A DNA stretch of 64,000 nt. Source: Pseudomonas campi (GTDB lineage: Bacteria; Pseudomonadota; Gammaproteobacteria; Pseudomonadales; Pseudomonadaceae). The stretch lies in the NCBI RefSeq assembly GCF_013200955.2, contig NZ_CP053697.2, positions 1,922,001-1,986,000 on the forward strand, read 5' to 3'. Each line of letters begins with the position of its first letter. Within the stretch, counting starts at the first letter, position 1. Positions 23,899-34,193 of this stretch are shown one piece after another. The notes under the pieces were generated by a model. It saw only the letters and a list, made by a program, of their open reading frames with translations. It made no database searches and was not told the origin of the DNA. Position numbers and translations under genes: made by a program.

Positions 23899-25083
23899 AT
23901 GGATTCCAAACTTGCAGCCGCCGGCCTGGTCAGCGGCAAACCCTACGACAGCGGCGCCTACACCGACCTGAACCGGCTCAACCAGTTCAAGGTCGGCGGC
24001 GACAGCGATGGCAACATCAAGAAGGTGGCGCAGGAGTTCGAGTCGCTGTTCCTCAACGAGATGATGAAGGCCATGCGCTCGGCGAACGCGGTGTTCGCCG
24101 AAGGCAACTTCATGAACAGCAACGAGAGCAAGACCTACCAGGACATGCACGACCAGCAGTTGGCCGTGACCATGTCGAAAAGTGGTGGCGGTATCGGTCT
24201 GGCCGATGTGCTGGAGCGCCAGCTGTCGAAGATGAAAGGCGGCGACAAGGCCCGCCCGAATCCCTTCGCCCAGGTTGCCGAGCAGGCGTCTGCGAGCGCC
24301 ACGGCCCAAGGTTTCAACAACGAGGCGGCAGCGTCTGGGCGTGATGACACCTCAATGCTCAATCAGCGTCGCCTGAGCCTGCCGAGCAAGCTCACCGATC
24401 GCCTGCTGGCTGGCATCGTCCCGGCCAGCGCCGAGGCCGAGGCGCAGCCCCTGGCGGGCGCCGACTGGCTGGTTGGGCAAACCGGCAAGGTAGCCAAGGG
24501 TGAGACGCTGAAGCTGGCAGATAGCGATGCCATCAGTGGTCGGCGTATCGCCCAGCCGCCGCTGGCGCCGGGTAAGTCGGCGTTCCGTTCGGCCGAAGAG
24601 TTCATCGCCACCATGCTGCCGATGGCTGAAGAGGCCGCGCAGAAGATTGGCGTCGATGCTCGCTACCTGGTGGCCCAGGCCGCGCTGGAAACTGGCTGGG
24701 GCAAGTCGATCATTCGCCAGCAGGATGGCAGCAGCAGTCACAACCTGTTCGGCATCAAGGCTCATGGCGGCTGGCAGGGCGATTCGGCGCGGGTGCTGAC
24801 CACCGAGTACAAGGGCGGGGAGGCGGTCAAGGAAGCGGCGTCGTTCCGTACCTACGAATCCTTCCAGCACAGCTTCAACGACTATGTGAGCTTCCTGCAG
24901 GGTAACGGCCGTTATCAGGAAGCACTGGCGTCTACGGACAACCCGGAAAGCTTCGTGCGCGAGCTGCAAAAGGCCGGTTATGCCACCGACCCGCAGTACG
25001 CCCGCAAGATTAACCAGATCGCCCGCAAGATGCAGACCTATCAAGCTGTAGCTGCCGTCGACAGCTCGACCACGAGGACCTGA
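23899..25083 (+). CDS. flgJ: FlgJ, rod cap and peptidoglycan hydrolase
   Basis: 394 aa, a dual-domain FlgJ. The N-terminal rod-capping domain spans about 40-110 (VAQEFESLFLNEMMKAMRSAN). A low-complexity linker covers 115-225. The C-terminal glucosaminidase-type muramidase spans 230-390, with catalytic Glu at 264 in ALETGWGKS and the NLFGIKA and YESFQHSFNDYVSFLQ blocks. It caps the rod and opens peptidoglycan for it. The linker makes it longer than enteric FlgJ (about 313 aa), as is common in Pseudomonas. The ribosome site is AAGGAGG. Confidence 0.95.
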   Translation: MDSKLAAAGLVSGKPYDSGAYTDLNRLNQFKVGGDSDGNIKKVAQEFESLFLNEMMKAMRSANAVFAEGNFMNSNESKTYQDMHDQQLAVTMSKSGGGIGLADVLERQLSKMKGGDKARPNPFAQVAEQASASATAQGFNNEAAASGRDDTSMLNQRRLSLPSKLTDRLLAGIVPASAEAEAQPLAGADWLVGQTGKVAKGETLKLADSDAISGRRIAQPPLAPGKSAFRSAEEFIATMLPMAEEAAQKIGVDARYLVAQAALETGWGKSIIRQQDGSSSHNLFGIKAHGGWQGDSARVLTTEYKGGEAVKEAASFRTYESFQHSFNDYVSFLQGNGRYQEALASTDNPESFVRELQKAGYATDPQYARKINQIARKMQTYQAVAAVDSSTTRT

Positions 25084-25092
25084 GGCTGAGTT

Positions 25093-27156
25093 ATGGCTGA
25101 CCTACTGAGTATTGGCCTGTCCGGGCTTTCGGCGAACAAGACTTCGCTGGCGGTCACCGGCCACAACATCACCAACGTCAATACGCCTGGGTTTTCCCGA
25201 CAGGACACGATCCAGGCCACGCGCGTCCCGCAGTTCAGTGGTGCCGGCTACATCGGTTCGGGTACCACGCTGGTCGACGTGCGGCGTATCTACAACGAGT
25301 TCCTCACCACCCAGGTGCGTACCAGCACGGCGCTGAACAGCGACGTGAACGCCTACCTGAGTCAAATTAACCAACTTGACTCGCTGCTGGCCGGCAGCAC
25401 CACCGGCATCACGCCGGGGCTGCAAAGGGTCTTCGCGGCGTTGCAGACGGCGGCGGAAGACCCGGCCAACATCCCGGCGCGGCAGTTGGTGCTGTCCGAG
25501 TCCGAAGGCCTGGCCAAGCGGTTCAATACGATTTATGACCGCCTGTATGAGCAGAATGCGTTCATCAACAAACAGCTCGAGGCCGTGACTGATCAGGTCA
25601 ACCAGTTGGCCAACTCGATTGCCGGCTACAACGATGCCATCGCCGTCGCAGGTGCCAATGGCCAGCAGCCGAACGACCTGCTGGATGCCCGCGAAGAGGC
25701 GGTGCGCCAGCTTTCAGAGTTCATCGGTGTCACCGTGGTGCCGCAGGATGACAATACCTACAACCTGTTCATTGGCTCCGGCCAGCCGCTGGTAGTGGGT
25801 TCTACTGCCTCGCAACTGGCTGTAGTGCAAGGGCAGGCGGACCCCCTGCGCAGTGAAGTCGAGTTCATCAGCGGCAACTCGCGCCAGGGCATCACCTCGC
25901 TGATCACCGGTGGCGAGATGGGCGGGCTGATTCGCTACCGCGAAGACGTGCTCGACGAGACGCTGAATTCGGTGGGGCGCCTGGCGCTGTCCGTTGCCGA
26001 CCAGATCAATACCCAGCTGGGGCAGGGGCTCGATCTCAAGGGCAACTTTGGCGAGCCGCTGTTTCGCGACATCAATGACCCGACCCTTTTGACCCAGCGC
26101 AGCCTGGCGCGGGTTGGCAACAGCGATGGCACGGCCAACCTGAACGTGCTTATCGAGGACACCACCACGCTGACCACCAGCGATTATGAAGTGGAGTTCA
26201 CCAGTGCCACCGAGTACACGGTGCGCCGCATTTCTGACGGGCAGATGGTTTCTGCCCTCTATGACGACGATGCCGATCCGGATACCCCGCTGGTGGCGGC
26301 GCCGGCACCCTACGACATCACCAGCGGCACGCCGCTGATCTTCGATGGCTTCTCGATGAATGTGGCAGCCGGCACCTTCGCGGCCGGCGACAAGTTCCGC
26401 ATCATGCCGACCCGCAACGAAGGCAGCTACATTCGCTCCGACCTGACCAACGCCCAGGAGTTGGCGTTCGCCTCGCCGCTGAAGGCAGAAACCAGCCCGG
26501 CCAATATCGGCAATGGCACCATTACCCAACCGAGCCTGATCACTCAGATCAATATCTACGATCCGGTGGCCCAGGCCGGCCTGGAGAACAGCCTGCGTAC
26601 CGCGCCGCCGCTGCGTATCGTGTTCACCTCGACCACCGACTACGATGTGGTCGATACCACCGGTGCGGTGCTCAGCAGCAACACCATCGTGCCGGGGCAG
26701 AACAACACCCAACAGATTACCGCCGGTATTGCGCCGGATGATTTCACCTTCGACTTCACCATCAGCGGCCGCCCGGAGACGGGGGACAACTTCACCATCT
26801 CGTTCAACACCAATGGCGTATCCGACAACCGCAATGCGCTGAAACTGGCGGATCTGCAGAACAAGACGACGGTCGGTATCGATCCGAACTTCCCGGCAAC
26901 CACCGGTACGAGTTTTACTGATACCTACGGTGACCTGGTCGAGCGGGTCGGCACCCTGACCAGCCAGGCGCGGGTCGATGGCGAGGCGACTACCTCAATC
27001 CTCAAGCAGGCGACCGACAACCGCGATTCGGTATCGGCGGTGAACCTGGATGAGGAAGCGGCAAAGCTGATTCAATTCGAACAGTACTACCAGGCTTCGG
27101 CGCAGATCATTCAAGTCGCGCGGTCCTTGTTCGATACCCTTATCAACACCTTCTAA
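25093..27156 (+). CDS. flgK: FlgK, hook-filament junction protein HAP1
   Basis: 687 aa. The N-terminus LLSIGLSGLSANKTSLAVTGHNITNVNTPGFSRQ and the C-terminus SVNLDEEAAKLIQFEQYYQASAQIIQVARSLFDTLINTF are the HAP1 signatures. A long beta-rich central region covers about 350-600. FlgK, chaperoned by FlgN, joins hook and filament. It begins 9 bp after flgJ. No separate FliA promoter was evident in the preceding 100 bp, so here it seems to depend on read-through from flgF. Confidence 0.95.
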   Translation: MADLLSIGLSGLSANKTSLAVTGHNITNVNTPGFSRQDTIQATRVPQFSGAGYIGSGTTLVDVRRIYNEFLTTQVRTSTALNSDVNAYLSQINQLDSLLAGSTTGITPGLQRVFAALQTAAEDPANIPARQLVLSESEGLAKRFNTIYDRLYEQNAFINKQLEAVTDQVNQLANSIAGYNDAIAVAGANGQQPNDLLDAREEAVRQLSEFIGVTVVPQDDNTYNLFIGSGQPLVVGSTASQLAVVQGQADPLRSEVEFISGNSRQGITSLITGGEMGGLIRYREDVLDETLNSVGRLALSVADQINTQLGQGLDLKGNFGEPLFRDINDPTLLTQRSLARVGNSDGTANLNVLIEDTTTLTTSDYEVEFTSATEYTVRRISDGQMVSALYDDDADPDTPLVAAPAPYDITSGTPLIFDGFSMNVAAGTFAAGDKFRIMPTRNEGSYIRSDLTNAQELAFASPLKAETSPANIGNGTITQPSLITQINIYDPVAQAGLENSLRTAPPLRIVFTSTTDYDVVDTTGAVLSSNTIVPGQNNTQQITAGIAPDDFTFDFTISGRPETGDNFTISFNTNGVSDNRNALKLADLQNKTTVGIDPNFPATTGTSFTDTYGDLVERVGTLTSQARVDGEATTSILKQATDNRDSVSAVNLDEEAAKLIQFEQYYQASAQIIQVARSLFDTLINTF

Positions 27157-27171
27157 AGCCGGACAGCCATC

Positions 27172-28860
27172 ATGGTCATGCGTATCTCTTCCATCCAGGC
27201 TTTCAATAACGGTGTCAACGGCATTGGCCGCAACTATTCCAATGTCATCCGCACCCAGGAGCAGATCAGCAGCGGCAAGCGCATCCTGACTCCGGCCGAC
27301 GACCCGGTGGCTTCGGTGCGCCTGTTGCAGTTGCAGCAGCAACAGTCGTTGCTCGGGCAGTACAAGGAAAACCTGACTGCGGCCAAGAACAGCCTGACCC
27401 AGGAAGAGACCACCCTCAACTCCGTCAATACGGTGCTGCAGCGTATCCGCGAGCTGGCCGTACAGGCCGGTGGCGGTGCCCTGTCGGCGGAGGATCGGCA
27501 GTCGATCGCCAAGGAACTGGAAGAGCGCGAGGGTGAACTGCTCAACCTGATGAACAGCCGTGACGCCCGCGGTGAGTACCTGTTTGCCGGTTTCCTCGGC
27601 AAGACCGAGCCTTTCGTGCGCAATCCGGATGGCACCTACTCGTATTTCGGTGACGAAGGGCAGCGCAGCCTGCAGGTCGCCAGTTCGACCACAGTCGCAA
27701 TCAACGACAACGGCAAGCGCCTGTTCGAGGATGTGACCAACGCCAACCGTGTGCTGAGTACCGGGGGTATCGACAATGCCGCTCTGGCTGGTCAGGTGCC
27801 GCCATTGCCGGCGACGACGATTCCGCCGGTCGCCAGTGCCGATCAGCGCGTCTTCATGTCGACGGGGCTGGTCAATGATAACGATGCCTTCAACAGCACC
27901 TTCCGGGCGGGCGAGCCTTATTCCCTGGCCTTTGTCAGCGGCAATGAGTTCCGCATCTATGACGCCGCCGGGGCGGATGTAACCTCGGAGGTTCCGGGTG
28001 GTGGGGTGATCGATCCGCTGGCCAATGGTGGCAACGTGATCAACTTCCGTGGCATGCGTTTCCAGCTGGACGTGGTGCTGCAGGAGGGCGATAACGAACA
28101 GGACCTGGATAACCTCCTGGCGGATATCCAGCCGCCTGCCGTGGCGGGCTCTCCGGGCATCGGCACGCACAGCTTCACCCTGGAGTCGGCGCCTACCGAG
28201 TTCGCGGTGACACGCGCCTCGACCAACCCGTCCACGGCCGTGATCAGCGGCGGTACCATCAGCAACCAGGCCGTCTTCAACTCGCAGTTCCCGACCTCGG
28301 GTGTGGTGTTGCGCTTTACCAACGCCACTGACTACGACGTCTACTCACAACCGGTTGGGCCGAGCAGTACGCCGATCGCCACCGGTTCGGCTCCTGGGCC
28401 GTATCCGGCAACGGTCAGCGTCTTCGGTGTGGACTTCAGTCTGAGTGCGGCGGCGGCTGCCGGTGACGAGTTCGGCGTGCAGCCGCAGTTCCAGGAAAAG
28501 CGCAGCATTCTCAACAGCATTTCCCGGTTACGCCAGGCGTTGGAGTCGTCACCGACCACCACGGTTGGCAACCTGGCGATCCGCGATGAGGTGGCCATTG
28601 CCTTGACCAACCTGGACAACGGCATCGGCCAGGTCCTGGAAGTGCAGACCGAGATCGGTGCCCGCCTGAATCTGGTTGACTCCACCGAGGTCGACAATGA
28701 AGACGTCACCCTGGTCAACAAGGCAGTCCAGGCCGAGCTGAGTGAGCTGGACTATGCCGAGGCGCTTTCCCGGCTGTCTTTCCAGACCGTGATTCTGGAA
28801 GCTGCGCAGCAGAGCTATGTGAAGATCTCCGGGCTCAATCTGTTCAACCAGTTGCGCTGA
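27172..28860 (+). CDS. flgL: FlgL, hook-filament junction protein HAP3 (long form)
   Basis: 562 aa from ATG 27172, with a second ATG at 27178 equally possible and a weak ribosome site. The N-terminal flagellin-like helix (MRISSIQAFNNGVNGIGRNYSNVIRTQEQISSGKRILTPADDPVASVRLLQLQQQQ) and the C-terminal DNGIGQVLEVQTEIGARLNLVDSTEVDNEDVTLVNKAVQAELSELDYAEALSRLSFQTVILEAAQQSYVKISGLNLFNQLR are complete. The central beta region, about 150-440, makes it over 100 residues longer than the roughly 440-aa P. aeruginosa protein as I recall it. It is last of the flgF operon and is followed by the glycosylation island. Confidence 0.94.
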   Translation: MVMRISSIQAFNNGVNGIGRNYSNVIRTQEQISSGKRILTPADDPVASVRLLQLQQQQSLLGQYKENLTAAKNSLTQEETTLNSVNTVLQRIRELAVQAGGGALSAEDRQSIAKELEEREGELLNLMNSRDARGEYLFAGFLGKTEPFVRNPDGTYSYFGDEGQRSLQVASSTTVAINDNGKRLFEDVTNANRVLSTGGIDNAALAGQVPPLPATTIPPVASADQRVFMSTGLVNDNDAFNSTFRAGEPYSLAFVSGNEFRIYDAAGADVTSEVPGGGVIDPLANGGNVINFRGMRFQLDVVLQEGDNEQDLDNLLADIQPPAVAGSPGIGTHSFTLESAPTEFAVTRASTNPSTAVISGGTISNQAVFNSQFPTSGVVLRFTNATDYDVYSQPVGPSSTPIATGSAPGPYPATVSVFGVDFSLSAAAAAGDEFGVQPQFQEKRSILNSISRLRQALESSPTTTVGNLAIRDEVAIALTNLDNGIGQVLEVQTEIGARLNLVDSTEVDNEDVTLVNKAVQAELSELDYAEALSRLSFQTVILEAAQQSYVKISGLNLFNQLR

Positions 28861-28923
28861 TACACATCGCCGTATCTGTCTTGGCTGGGCCTCAGACCGG
28901 TTCAGCGCTTTTTCCGTTTCTTC

Positions 28924-28939
28924 TGGCGTATTAATTGCT
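28924..28939 (+). promoter_or_regulatory. sigma-54-like promoter of the glycosylation operon
   Basis: TGGCGT-ATTAA-TTGCT has exact GG-N10-GC spacing and two mismatches to TGGCAC. It lies 41 bp before the GT41 start codon. A partial FleQ-box-like half (AAAATTGAC, 28961-28969) lies between it and the gene. Confidence 0.6.
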
Positions 28940-28979
28940 AACTTGCTCAGACGATGCTGAAAAATTGACGGAAGCAGGC

Positions 28980-31799
28980 ATGGCAGTTGATACCGAGTGG
29001 CTGGTTGAGTTCTTCCGCGGGCAGGCGCGCCTGGGCTTTGACGAGGGTGACTACACCCGCACGCGCAACAGTTGCCGCGAGGTGCTGCAGTATGTGCCGG
29101 AAGACGCCCCCTCCTGGGCGCTGCTGGGCGAGGCGGCGCTGGCCAGTCGCGACCCTGTCACGGCTTTGCGAGCGTTTGACCATCTGGTTGATCTCGAGCC
29201 CGACAATCCCGAGCATGCGATGAAGCTCGGCCAGGCTTGCCTGCAGGCGCAGGACTGGCCGGCTGCTGTTACCGCCTTCAATCAGGTCCTTAAACTGCAG
29301 CCCGAGCATGCCGGGGCGAACGAAGCGCTGGCGCTGATTGCGCAGCTGCAGGAACGCCTGAATATCCTCGAACAACTGCCGGCGAATCAGCCGGGGCGCA
29401 ATGATCCCTGTCCCTGTGGTAGCGGCCTGAAATACAAGAAATGCTGCCTGGAGAAAAGCTCGCAAACCCTGATTCTGCAGCGCTTCGAGCAGGCGTTTGC
29501 CGCGCAGGAGTGGCAGCAGGTGGTGTCCTTGGGTGAAGAGTTGCGCGGTACATCGCCGCAGATTCGCCGAGCCACGGCCCTGGCCCGCTACCAGTTGAGC
29601 CAGCGCGAGCCGGCTTACCCGCTGGTCAAGGCGGCGTATCGCGAGTGGCCGGATGATCTGGAGCTGCGCGCGGCGCTGGCCGATCTCGAACTCGATCATG
29701 ATGTGGCGAAGGCGAAACGATTGGCCGAGGCCACCCTGTCTGCCGACCCACGGCAGTGGCGGGCCAGCCTGGTACTGGCCGCCGTGCATTCCCGCCAAGG
29801 TTCACCTGCACAGTCCGAAAAGACTTTGCGCGAGCTGTTGCAGCACAACCCGGATTGCACCTTGGCCTGGCAGCGCTTGAGCAACTTCCTGCGCAAGTCC
29901 ATGCGTCTCGACGATGACCTGGCGACTATGGGCGAATGGACCGAACGTTGCCCCGATAATGCGGATGCCTGGTGCCATCGCGGCATGTCGGCGGTGATGA
30001 TGCAGCAGTTCCAAAACGGGCGTGAATACCTGGAGCGGGCCCTGCAGCTGGCTCCGTCCCATCATGAAGCCCTTTGCTGGATGGGCCAGTCCTATCAGCA
30101 GGAACAGAACCCGCACAAGGCGCTGGAATACCTGATGCGCGGTCTGCAACTCAAGCCTGATTACCAGGCGGGCTGGAACATGCTCGGCGGGGTGTACCAG
30201 TCGGTCGGTCGTCAGCATGAGTCGGAGGGCTGCTTCATGCGCGCCCTGGCCATTTCGCCGCTGCAGGCCCTGGCCTGGAACAACCTGGCCAATACCTACC
30301 TGGACTGGCGCGCGCTGGAGGAAGCCGAGAAAGTCATGCACGTGGCGCTGGAGCTCAATCCCGGTGACCCCAGCCTGTGGAACAACCTGGGCAACATCCT
30401 CAGCGCCGACAAGCGCCTGAAGGAAGCCCTGGTTGCCTATCGCAAGACCCAGGAGCTGATGCCGGGCTATGAGCCGGTATTGATCAACCTGGCGGGTGTC
30501 GAGTCGCATTTTGGCAACCTCGACCGTGCCATTGCCCTGTTGCGCCAGGTGCTCGACTTGCCGGGGGCGCGCACCAATCTGCTGTTCTTTGCCAACTACC
30601 ATCCGGACTGGAGCGGTGAGCAGGTGTACCAGCTCTACCGCGAGGTTACCGATCGCTATCCGGCCCGGCAGTATTTCCACTACGACAATCCGCGTACAGA
30701 GAAGCGCCGCCTGCGCATCGGCTATGTGTCGCCGGATTTCCGTCACCACGTCTGCGCGATATTCATTGAGCCGCTGCTCAGCCACCACGATCACGAGCAG
30801 GTCGAGGTGTTTGCCTACTCGCTGGTGCGCCGCGAGGATGCGATGACCGAGCGCTTCATCGGCCATGTCGACCATTGGCGCCATTGCGTCGGGTTGAGTG
30901 ACAAGGCAATCGCCGAACGCATTCGTGAAGATGGCATCGATATCCTTGTCGATCTAGCCGGGCATACCGGCAACAGTCGCCTGCAGGTGTTCGCCCTGAA
31001 GCCGGCGCCGGTACAGATCAGCTGGTGGATGGGATTCGCCTTCGGCACGGGCCTGGAGCAGGTGGACTACTTCCTCGCCGACGAGCAGATGCTGCCAGTC
31101 GGCTGCGAATCATCCTTCGCCGAAAGCCTCTGGCGCATGCCCGCGCCAGCCGTGGCCTATGTGCCGCCGGAGCGCATGCAGGTCGAGATCAGCGCGTTAC
31201 CGGCGCTGAGCAACGGCTATATCACCTTCGGCAGTCTGACCCGCCCGGTGCGCCTGAACTATAAGGTCATCGAGGTCTGGTCGGCGTTGCTCAAGCGCGT
31301 GCCGAACTCGCGCTTGCTGCTCGACAGCAACGCCTTCAGCGATGAAAGCCTGCGTGAGCATTACTTTGCCCTGTTTGCCGAGCAAGGCATTGCTGCCGAG
31401 CGCCTACTAATCGGCTATACCTCGCCTGCCACTGAGGCGTTGGCGCAGATGGATATCGCCCTGGACTGCTTCCCGCACAACTCCGGCACCACGCTGTATG
31501 AAAGCCTGTACATGGGCTTGCCGGTGGTCAGCCTGCGTGATCGTCCGTCCATGGGCCGGGTCGGCGCGCTGATTCTGCACGGTATGGGGCGTGACGAATG
31601 GATTGCCGATACGGTACAGGAGTACCTCGACAAACTGGTGGCGCTGGCCAACGATGTGCCGGCGCTGGCGAAGATCCGCGCCGGTCTGCGTGATGAAATG
31701 CTGGCCTCTAAACTCTGCGATGCGGTGGACTTCACCCGGCGGATGGAGGAAACCTACCGGCAGATGTGGCAACGCTATTGCGAACAAGGAGAACAATAA
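28980..31799 (+). CDS. TPR / SEC-C / GT41 O-GlcNAc-transferase-like glycosyltransferase
   Basis: 939 aa from ATG 28980, with GGAAG upstream; the frame opens 15 codons earlier. Residues 1-130 are TPR-like helices. Residues 140-157 are a SEC-C zinc motif with C144, C146, C155 and C156 ([16 protein letters not shown]). Several more TPRs cover about 165-560 and a GT41/SPINDLY catalytic region about 575-939. Catalytic landmarks of OGT are kept: YVSPDFRHH (582-590), [21 protein letters not shown]762 in LNYKVIEVW, and [21 protein letters not shown]. It should transfer a sugar nucleotide to Ser/Thr in the cytosol. Its place between flgL and fliC makes flagellin the likely acceptor. It is the only recognisable glycosyltransferase in the island. 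Confidence 0.9.
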   Translation: MAVDTEWLVEFFRGQARLGFDEGDYTRTRNSCREVLQYVPEDAPSWALLGEAALASRDPVTALRAFDHLVDLEPDNPEHAMKLGQACLQAQDWPAAVTAFNQVLKLQPEHAGANEALALIAQLQERLNILEQLPANQPGRNDPCPCGSGLKYKKCCLEKSSQTLILQRFEQAFAAQEWQQVVSLGEELRGTSPQIRRATALARYQLSQREPAYPLVKAAYREWPDDLELRAALADLELDHDVAKAKRLAEATLSADPRQWRASLVLAAVHSRQGSPAQSEKTLRELLQHNPDCTLAWQRLSNFLRKSMRLDDDLATMGEWTERCPDNADAWCHRGMSAVMMQQFQNGREYLERALQLAPSHHEALCWMGQSYQQEQNPHKALEYLMRGLQLKPDYQAGWNMLGGVYQSVGRQHESEGCFMRALAISPLQALAWNNLANTYLDWRALEEAEKVMHVALELNPGDPSLWNNLGNILSADKRLKEALVAYRKTQELMPGYEPVLINLAGVESHFGNLDRAIALLRQVLDLPGARTNLLFFANYHPDWSGEQVYQLYREVTDRYPARQYFHYDNPRTEKRRLRIGYVSPDFRHHVCAIFIEPLLSHHDHEQVEVFAYSLVRREDAMTERFIGHVDHWRHCVGLSDKAIAERIREDGIDILVDLAGHTGNSRLQVFALKPAPVQISWWMGFAFGTGLEQVDYFLADEQMLPVGCESSFAESLWRMPAPAVAYVPPERMQVEISALPALSNGYITFGSLTRPVRLNYKVIEVWSALLKRVPNSRLLLDSNAFSDESLREHYFALFAEQGIAAERLLIGYTSPATEALAQMDIALDCFPHNSGTTLYESLYMGLPVVSLRDRPSMGRVGALILHGMGRDEWIADTVQEYLDKLVALANDVPALAKIRAGLRDEMLASKLCDAVDFTRRMEETYRQMWQRYCEQGEQ

Positions 31800-32572
31800 T
31801 GAAAGCGGTGATTCTGGCCGGTGGCCTCGGCACGCGGATCAGCGAGGAATCGCACCTCAAGCCCAAGCCGATGATCGAGATCGGCGGCAAGCCGATTCTC
31901 TGGCACATCATGAAGCAGTACTCGGCCCACGGTATCCAGGACTTCGTCATCTGCCTGGGCTACAAGGGTTATGCAATCAAGGATTTCTTCGCCAACTACT
32001 TCCTGCATACCTCGGATGTCACCTTCGACATGCGCAGCAACCAGATGGAAGTGCACCAGAACTACAGCGAGCCCTGGCGGGTGACCCTGGTAGACACCGG
32101 TGAGGAAACCATGACCGGTGGACGTCTGCGCCGCGTCGGGCGTTTCCTGGAGGAGGATGAGGCGTTCTGTTTCACCTATGGCGATGGCGTTTCCGACCTC
32201 AATATCAGTGCCCTGGTGGCCTTCCACAAAGAGCATGGCAAATTCGCCACCGTTACCGCGGTGCAGCCGCCGGGGCGTTACGGCGCCTTGGCCCGCGAAG
32301 GTGACCAGGTCACCGGTTTCGTCGAGAAACCGCGTGGCGATGGTGGCTGGATCAATGGCGGCTTCTTCGTCCTGTCGCCCAAGGTGCTGCCCTATATCGA
32401 CAAGGACACGAGCACCTGGGAAGCCGAGCCGCTGGACCGGTTGGCCAGCGAGGGGCAGCTGATGGCCTATCAGCACGAAGGCTTCTGGCACCCGATGGAT
32501 ACCCTGCGCGACAAAAACTACCTCGAGCAGCTGTGGCAGAGCGGGGAGGCGCCGTGGAAGCAGTGGAGCTGA
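31799..32572 (+). CDS. rfbF: glucose-1-phosphate cytidylyltransferase
   Basis: 257 aa. It starts [42 protein letters not shown], the nucleotidyltransferase signature, and continues with [26 protein letters not shown] and WINGGFFV, all specific to RfbF. It makes CDP-glucose from CTP and glucose 1-phosphate. The ATG overlaps the stop of the GT41 gene (TAATG) with ribosome site AAGGAG, showing tight co-transcription. Confidence 0.94.
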   Translation: MKAVILAGGLGTRISEESHLKPKPMIEIGGKPILWHIMKQYSAHGIQDFVICLGYKGYAIKDFFANYFLHTSDVTFDMRSNQMEVHQNYSEPWRVTLVDTGEETMTGGRLRRVGRFLEEDEAFCFTYGDGVSDLNISALVAFHKEHGKFATVTAVQPPGRYGALAREGDQVTGFVEKPRGDGGWINGGFFVLSPKVLPYIDKDTSTWEAEPLDRLASEGQLMAYQHEGFWHPMDTLRDKNYLEQLWQSGEAPWKQWS

Positions 32573-33636
32573 ACCAGGCCTTCTGGCAGGGCAAGCGTGT
32601 TCTGCTGACCGGTCATACCGGCTTCAAGGGTGGCTGGCTGGCGCTCTGGTTGCAGAACTGGGGTGCCAAGGTCAGTGGTTTCGCCCTGGCGCCATCGACC
32701 CAGCCGAGCCTGTTCGAACTGGCGCGGGTCGGCGAGGGCATCGACAGCCATATCGGCGACCTGCGCGATCTTGCCGAATTGCAGCGCGTGATGGCCGAAG
32801 TGCGCCCCGAGATCATCCTGCACCTGGCGGCGCAGCCCCTGGTGCGCGAGGGTTACCGTGATCCGCTGGGTACCTACGCCAGCAACGTGATGGGCACCCT
32901 GCATCTGCTCGAAGCCATGCGCCAGGTCGGTGGTGTGCGGGCTTGTGTGGTGGTCACCACCGACAAGGTCTACGCCAACCACGAGTGGGCCTGGCCTTAT
33001 CGGGAAAACGAACCCCTGGGCGGCCATGATCCCTACAGCAGCAGCAAGGCCTGTTGCGAGCTGGTGGCGAAATCTTTTGCTGCCTCCTATTTCCCTGTGG
33101 CGCGCTATGCCGAGCACGGCCTGGCCATGGCTACCGCGCGGGCCGGCAATGTGCTGGGTGGCGGTGATTTCGCTGCTGATCGCCTGGTGCCGGATGTGCT
33201 GGCTGCGTGGTCGCGTGGCGAGCCGGTGACCCTGCGTTACCCCCAGGCCGTGCGCCCCTGGCAGCATGCCCTGGAGCCGCTTACGGGCTATCTGCAATTG
33301 GCCCAGGGCCTGTATGAGCAGGGCCCGGCCGTGGCCGGTGCGTGGAACTTCGGCCCGGCCGATGCCGATACCTGCAATGTCGGCGACGTGGTCGGGCGCA
33401 TGGCGGCGCGCTGGCCGCAGGCGCCGGGCCTGAATATTGAGCAGAGTGAACTGCACGAGGCCGGCCTGCTGCGCCTGGACAGCAGCCGGGCCCGCCAGTT
33501 GCTCGGCTGGCAGCCACGCTGGTCGCTGGATGACTGCCTGCAGCAGACCCTCGACTGGCACCAGGCCTGGCAGCGCGGCGAAGATATGCGCGCGGTGAGC
33601 CTGGCGCAGCTGGCCGGCTACTGGGGGGCGGCATGA
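32554..33636 (+). CDS. rfbG: CDP-glucose 4,6-dehydratase
   Basis: 360 aa from GTG 32554, preceded by GGGGAGG. GTG 32563 is an alternative. Either start overlaps the end of rfbF. It is an SDR-fold enzyme with NAD motif GHTGFKG (20-26), VVVTTDKVY, the active-site Y-x-x-x-K in [11 protein letters not shown], and [23 protein letters not shown], all typical of RfbG. It converts CDP-glucose to CDP-4-keto-6-deoxyglucose, the branch point for unusual 6-deoxyhexoses. Confidence 0.94.
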   Translation: MEAVELNQAFWQGKRVLLTGHTGFKGGWLALWLQNWGAKVSGFALAPSTQPSLFELARVGEGIDSHIGDLRDLAELQRVMAEVRPEIILHLAAQPLVREGYRDPLGTYASNVMGTLHLLEAMRQVGGVRACVVVTTDKVYANHEWAWPYRENEPLGGHDPYSSSKACCELVAKSFAASYFPVARYAEHGLAMATARAGNVLGGGDFAADRLVPDVLAAWSRGEPVTLRYPQAVRPWQHALEPLTGYLQLAQGLYEQGPAVAGAWNFGPADADTCNVGDVVGRMAARWPQAPGLNIEQSELHEAGLLRLDSSRARQLLGWQPRWSLDDCLQQTLDWHQAWQRGEDMRAVSLAQLAGYWGAA

Positions 33637-34193
33637 GCGATTTGCACCTGCGCGAGCTACCGCTGGCCGGGCTGTTCAGTCTGCAGCACAAGGTGCATGA
33701 GGACGAGCGCGGGCGTTTCGCCCGTTTGTTCTGCGAAGGCAGCCTGCAGGCTTTCGGTCAGCCGCTGCATATCCGTCAGATCAACCATTCGCGCACCGCT
33801 CAACGCGGCACAGTGCGCGGGCTGCATTTCCAGTATCCGCCGCATACCGAAAGCAAGCTGATTACCTGCCTGCGCGGGGCGGTGTGGGATGTGGCGGTGG
33901 ATGTGCGCCAGGGTTCGCCGACTTTTCTCTGCTGGCACGCCGAGCGCCTGGAGGCGGGCGATGGTCGCAGCTTGCTGCTGCCCGCCGGATTCGCCCATGG
34001 CTTCCAAGCTCTCAGCGAGGATGCCGAACTGCTCTACCTGCACAGTGCCGATTACACCCCGGGTTTTGAGGGGGGCTTGTCTGTCAGTGATCCGCGCCTG
34101 GCTATCGACTGGCCGTTGCCGGTGCTGGGCCTGTCGGCGCGCGATGCCGGTCACCCCTTGCTGGGCGAAGATTTCCAAGGAGTACGTCTATGA
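33633..34193 (+). CDS. RmlC-like NDP-sugar epimerase
   Basis: 186 aa cupin protein of the dTDP-4-dehydrorhamnose 3,5-epimerase family. The catalytic His is in TVRGLHFQ, the Lys in ESKLITC, and the Tyr/DP segment in ADYTPGFEGGLSVSDPRLAIDWP. On a CDP-4-keto-6-deoxysugar it would epimerise C3, C5 or both; sequence alone does not say which. It overlaps rfbG by four bases (ATGA) and the next gene by four, in a coupled operon. Confidence 0.88.
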   Translation: MSDLHLRELPLAGLFSLQHKVHEDERGRFARLFCEGSLQAFGQPLHIRQINHSRTAQRGTVRGLHFQYPPHTESKLITCLRGAVWDVAVDVRQGSPTFLCWHAERLEAGDGRSLLLPAGFAHGFQALSEDAELLYLHSADYTPGFEGGLSVSDPRLAIDWPLPVLGLSARDAGHPLLGEDFQGVRL

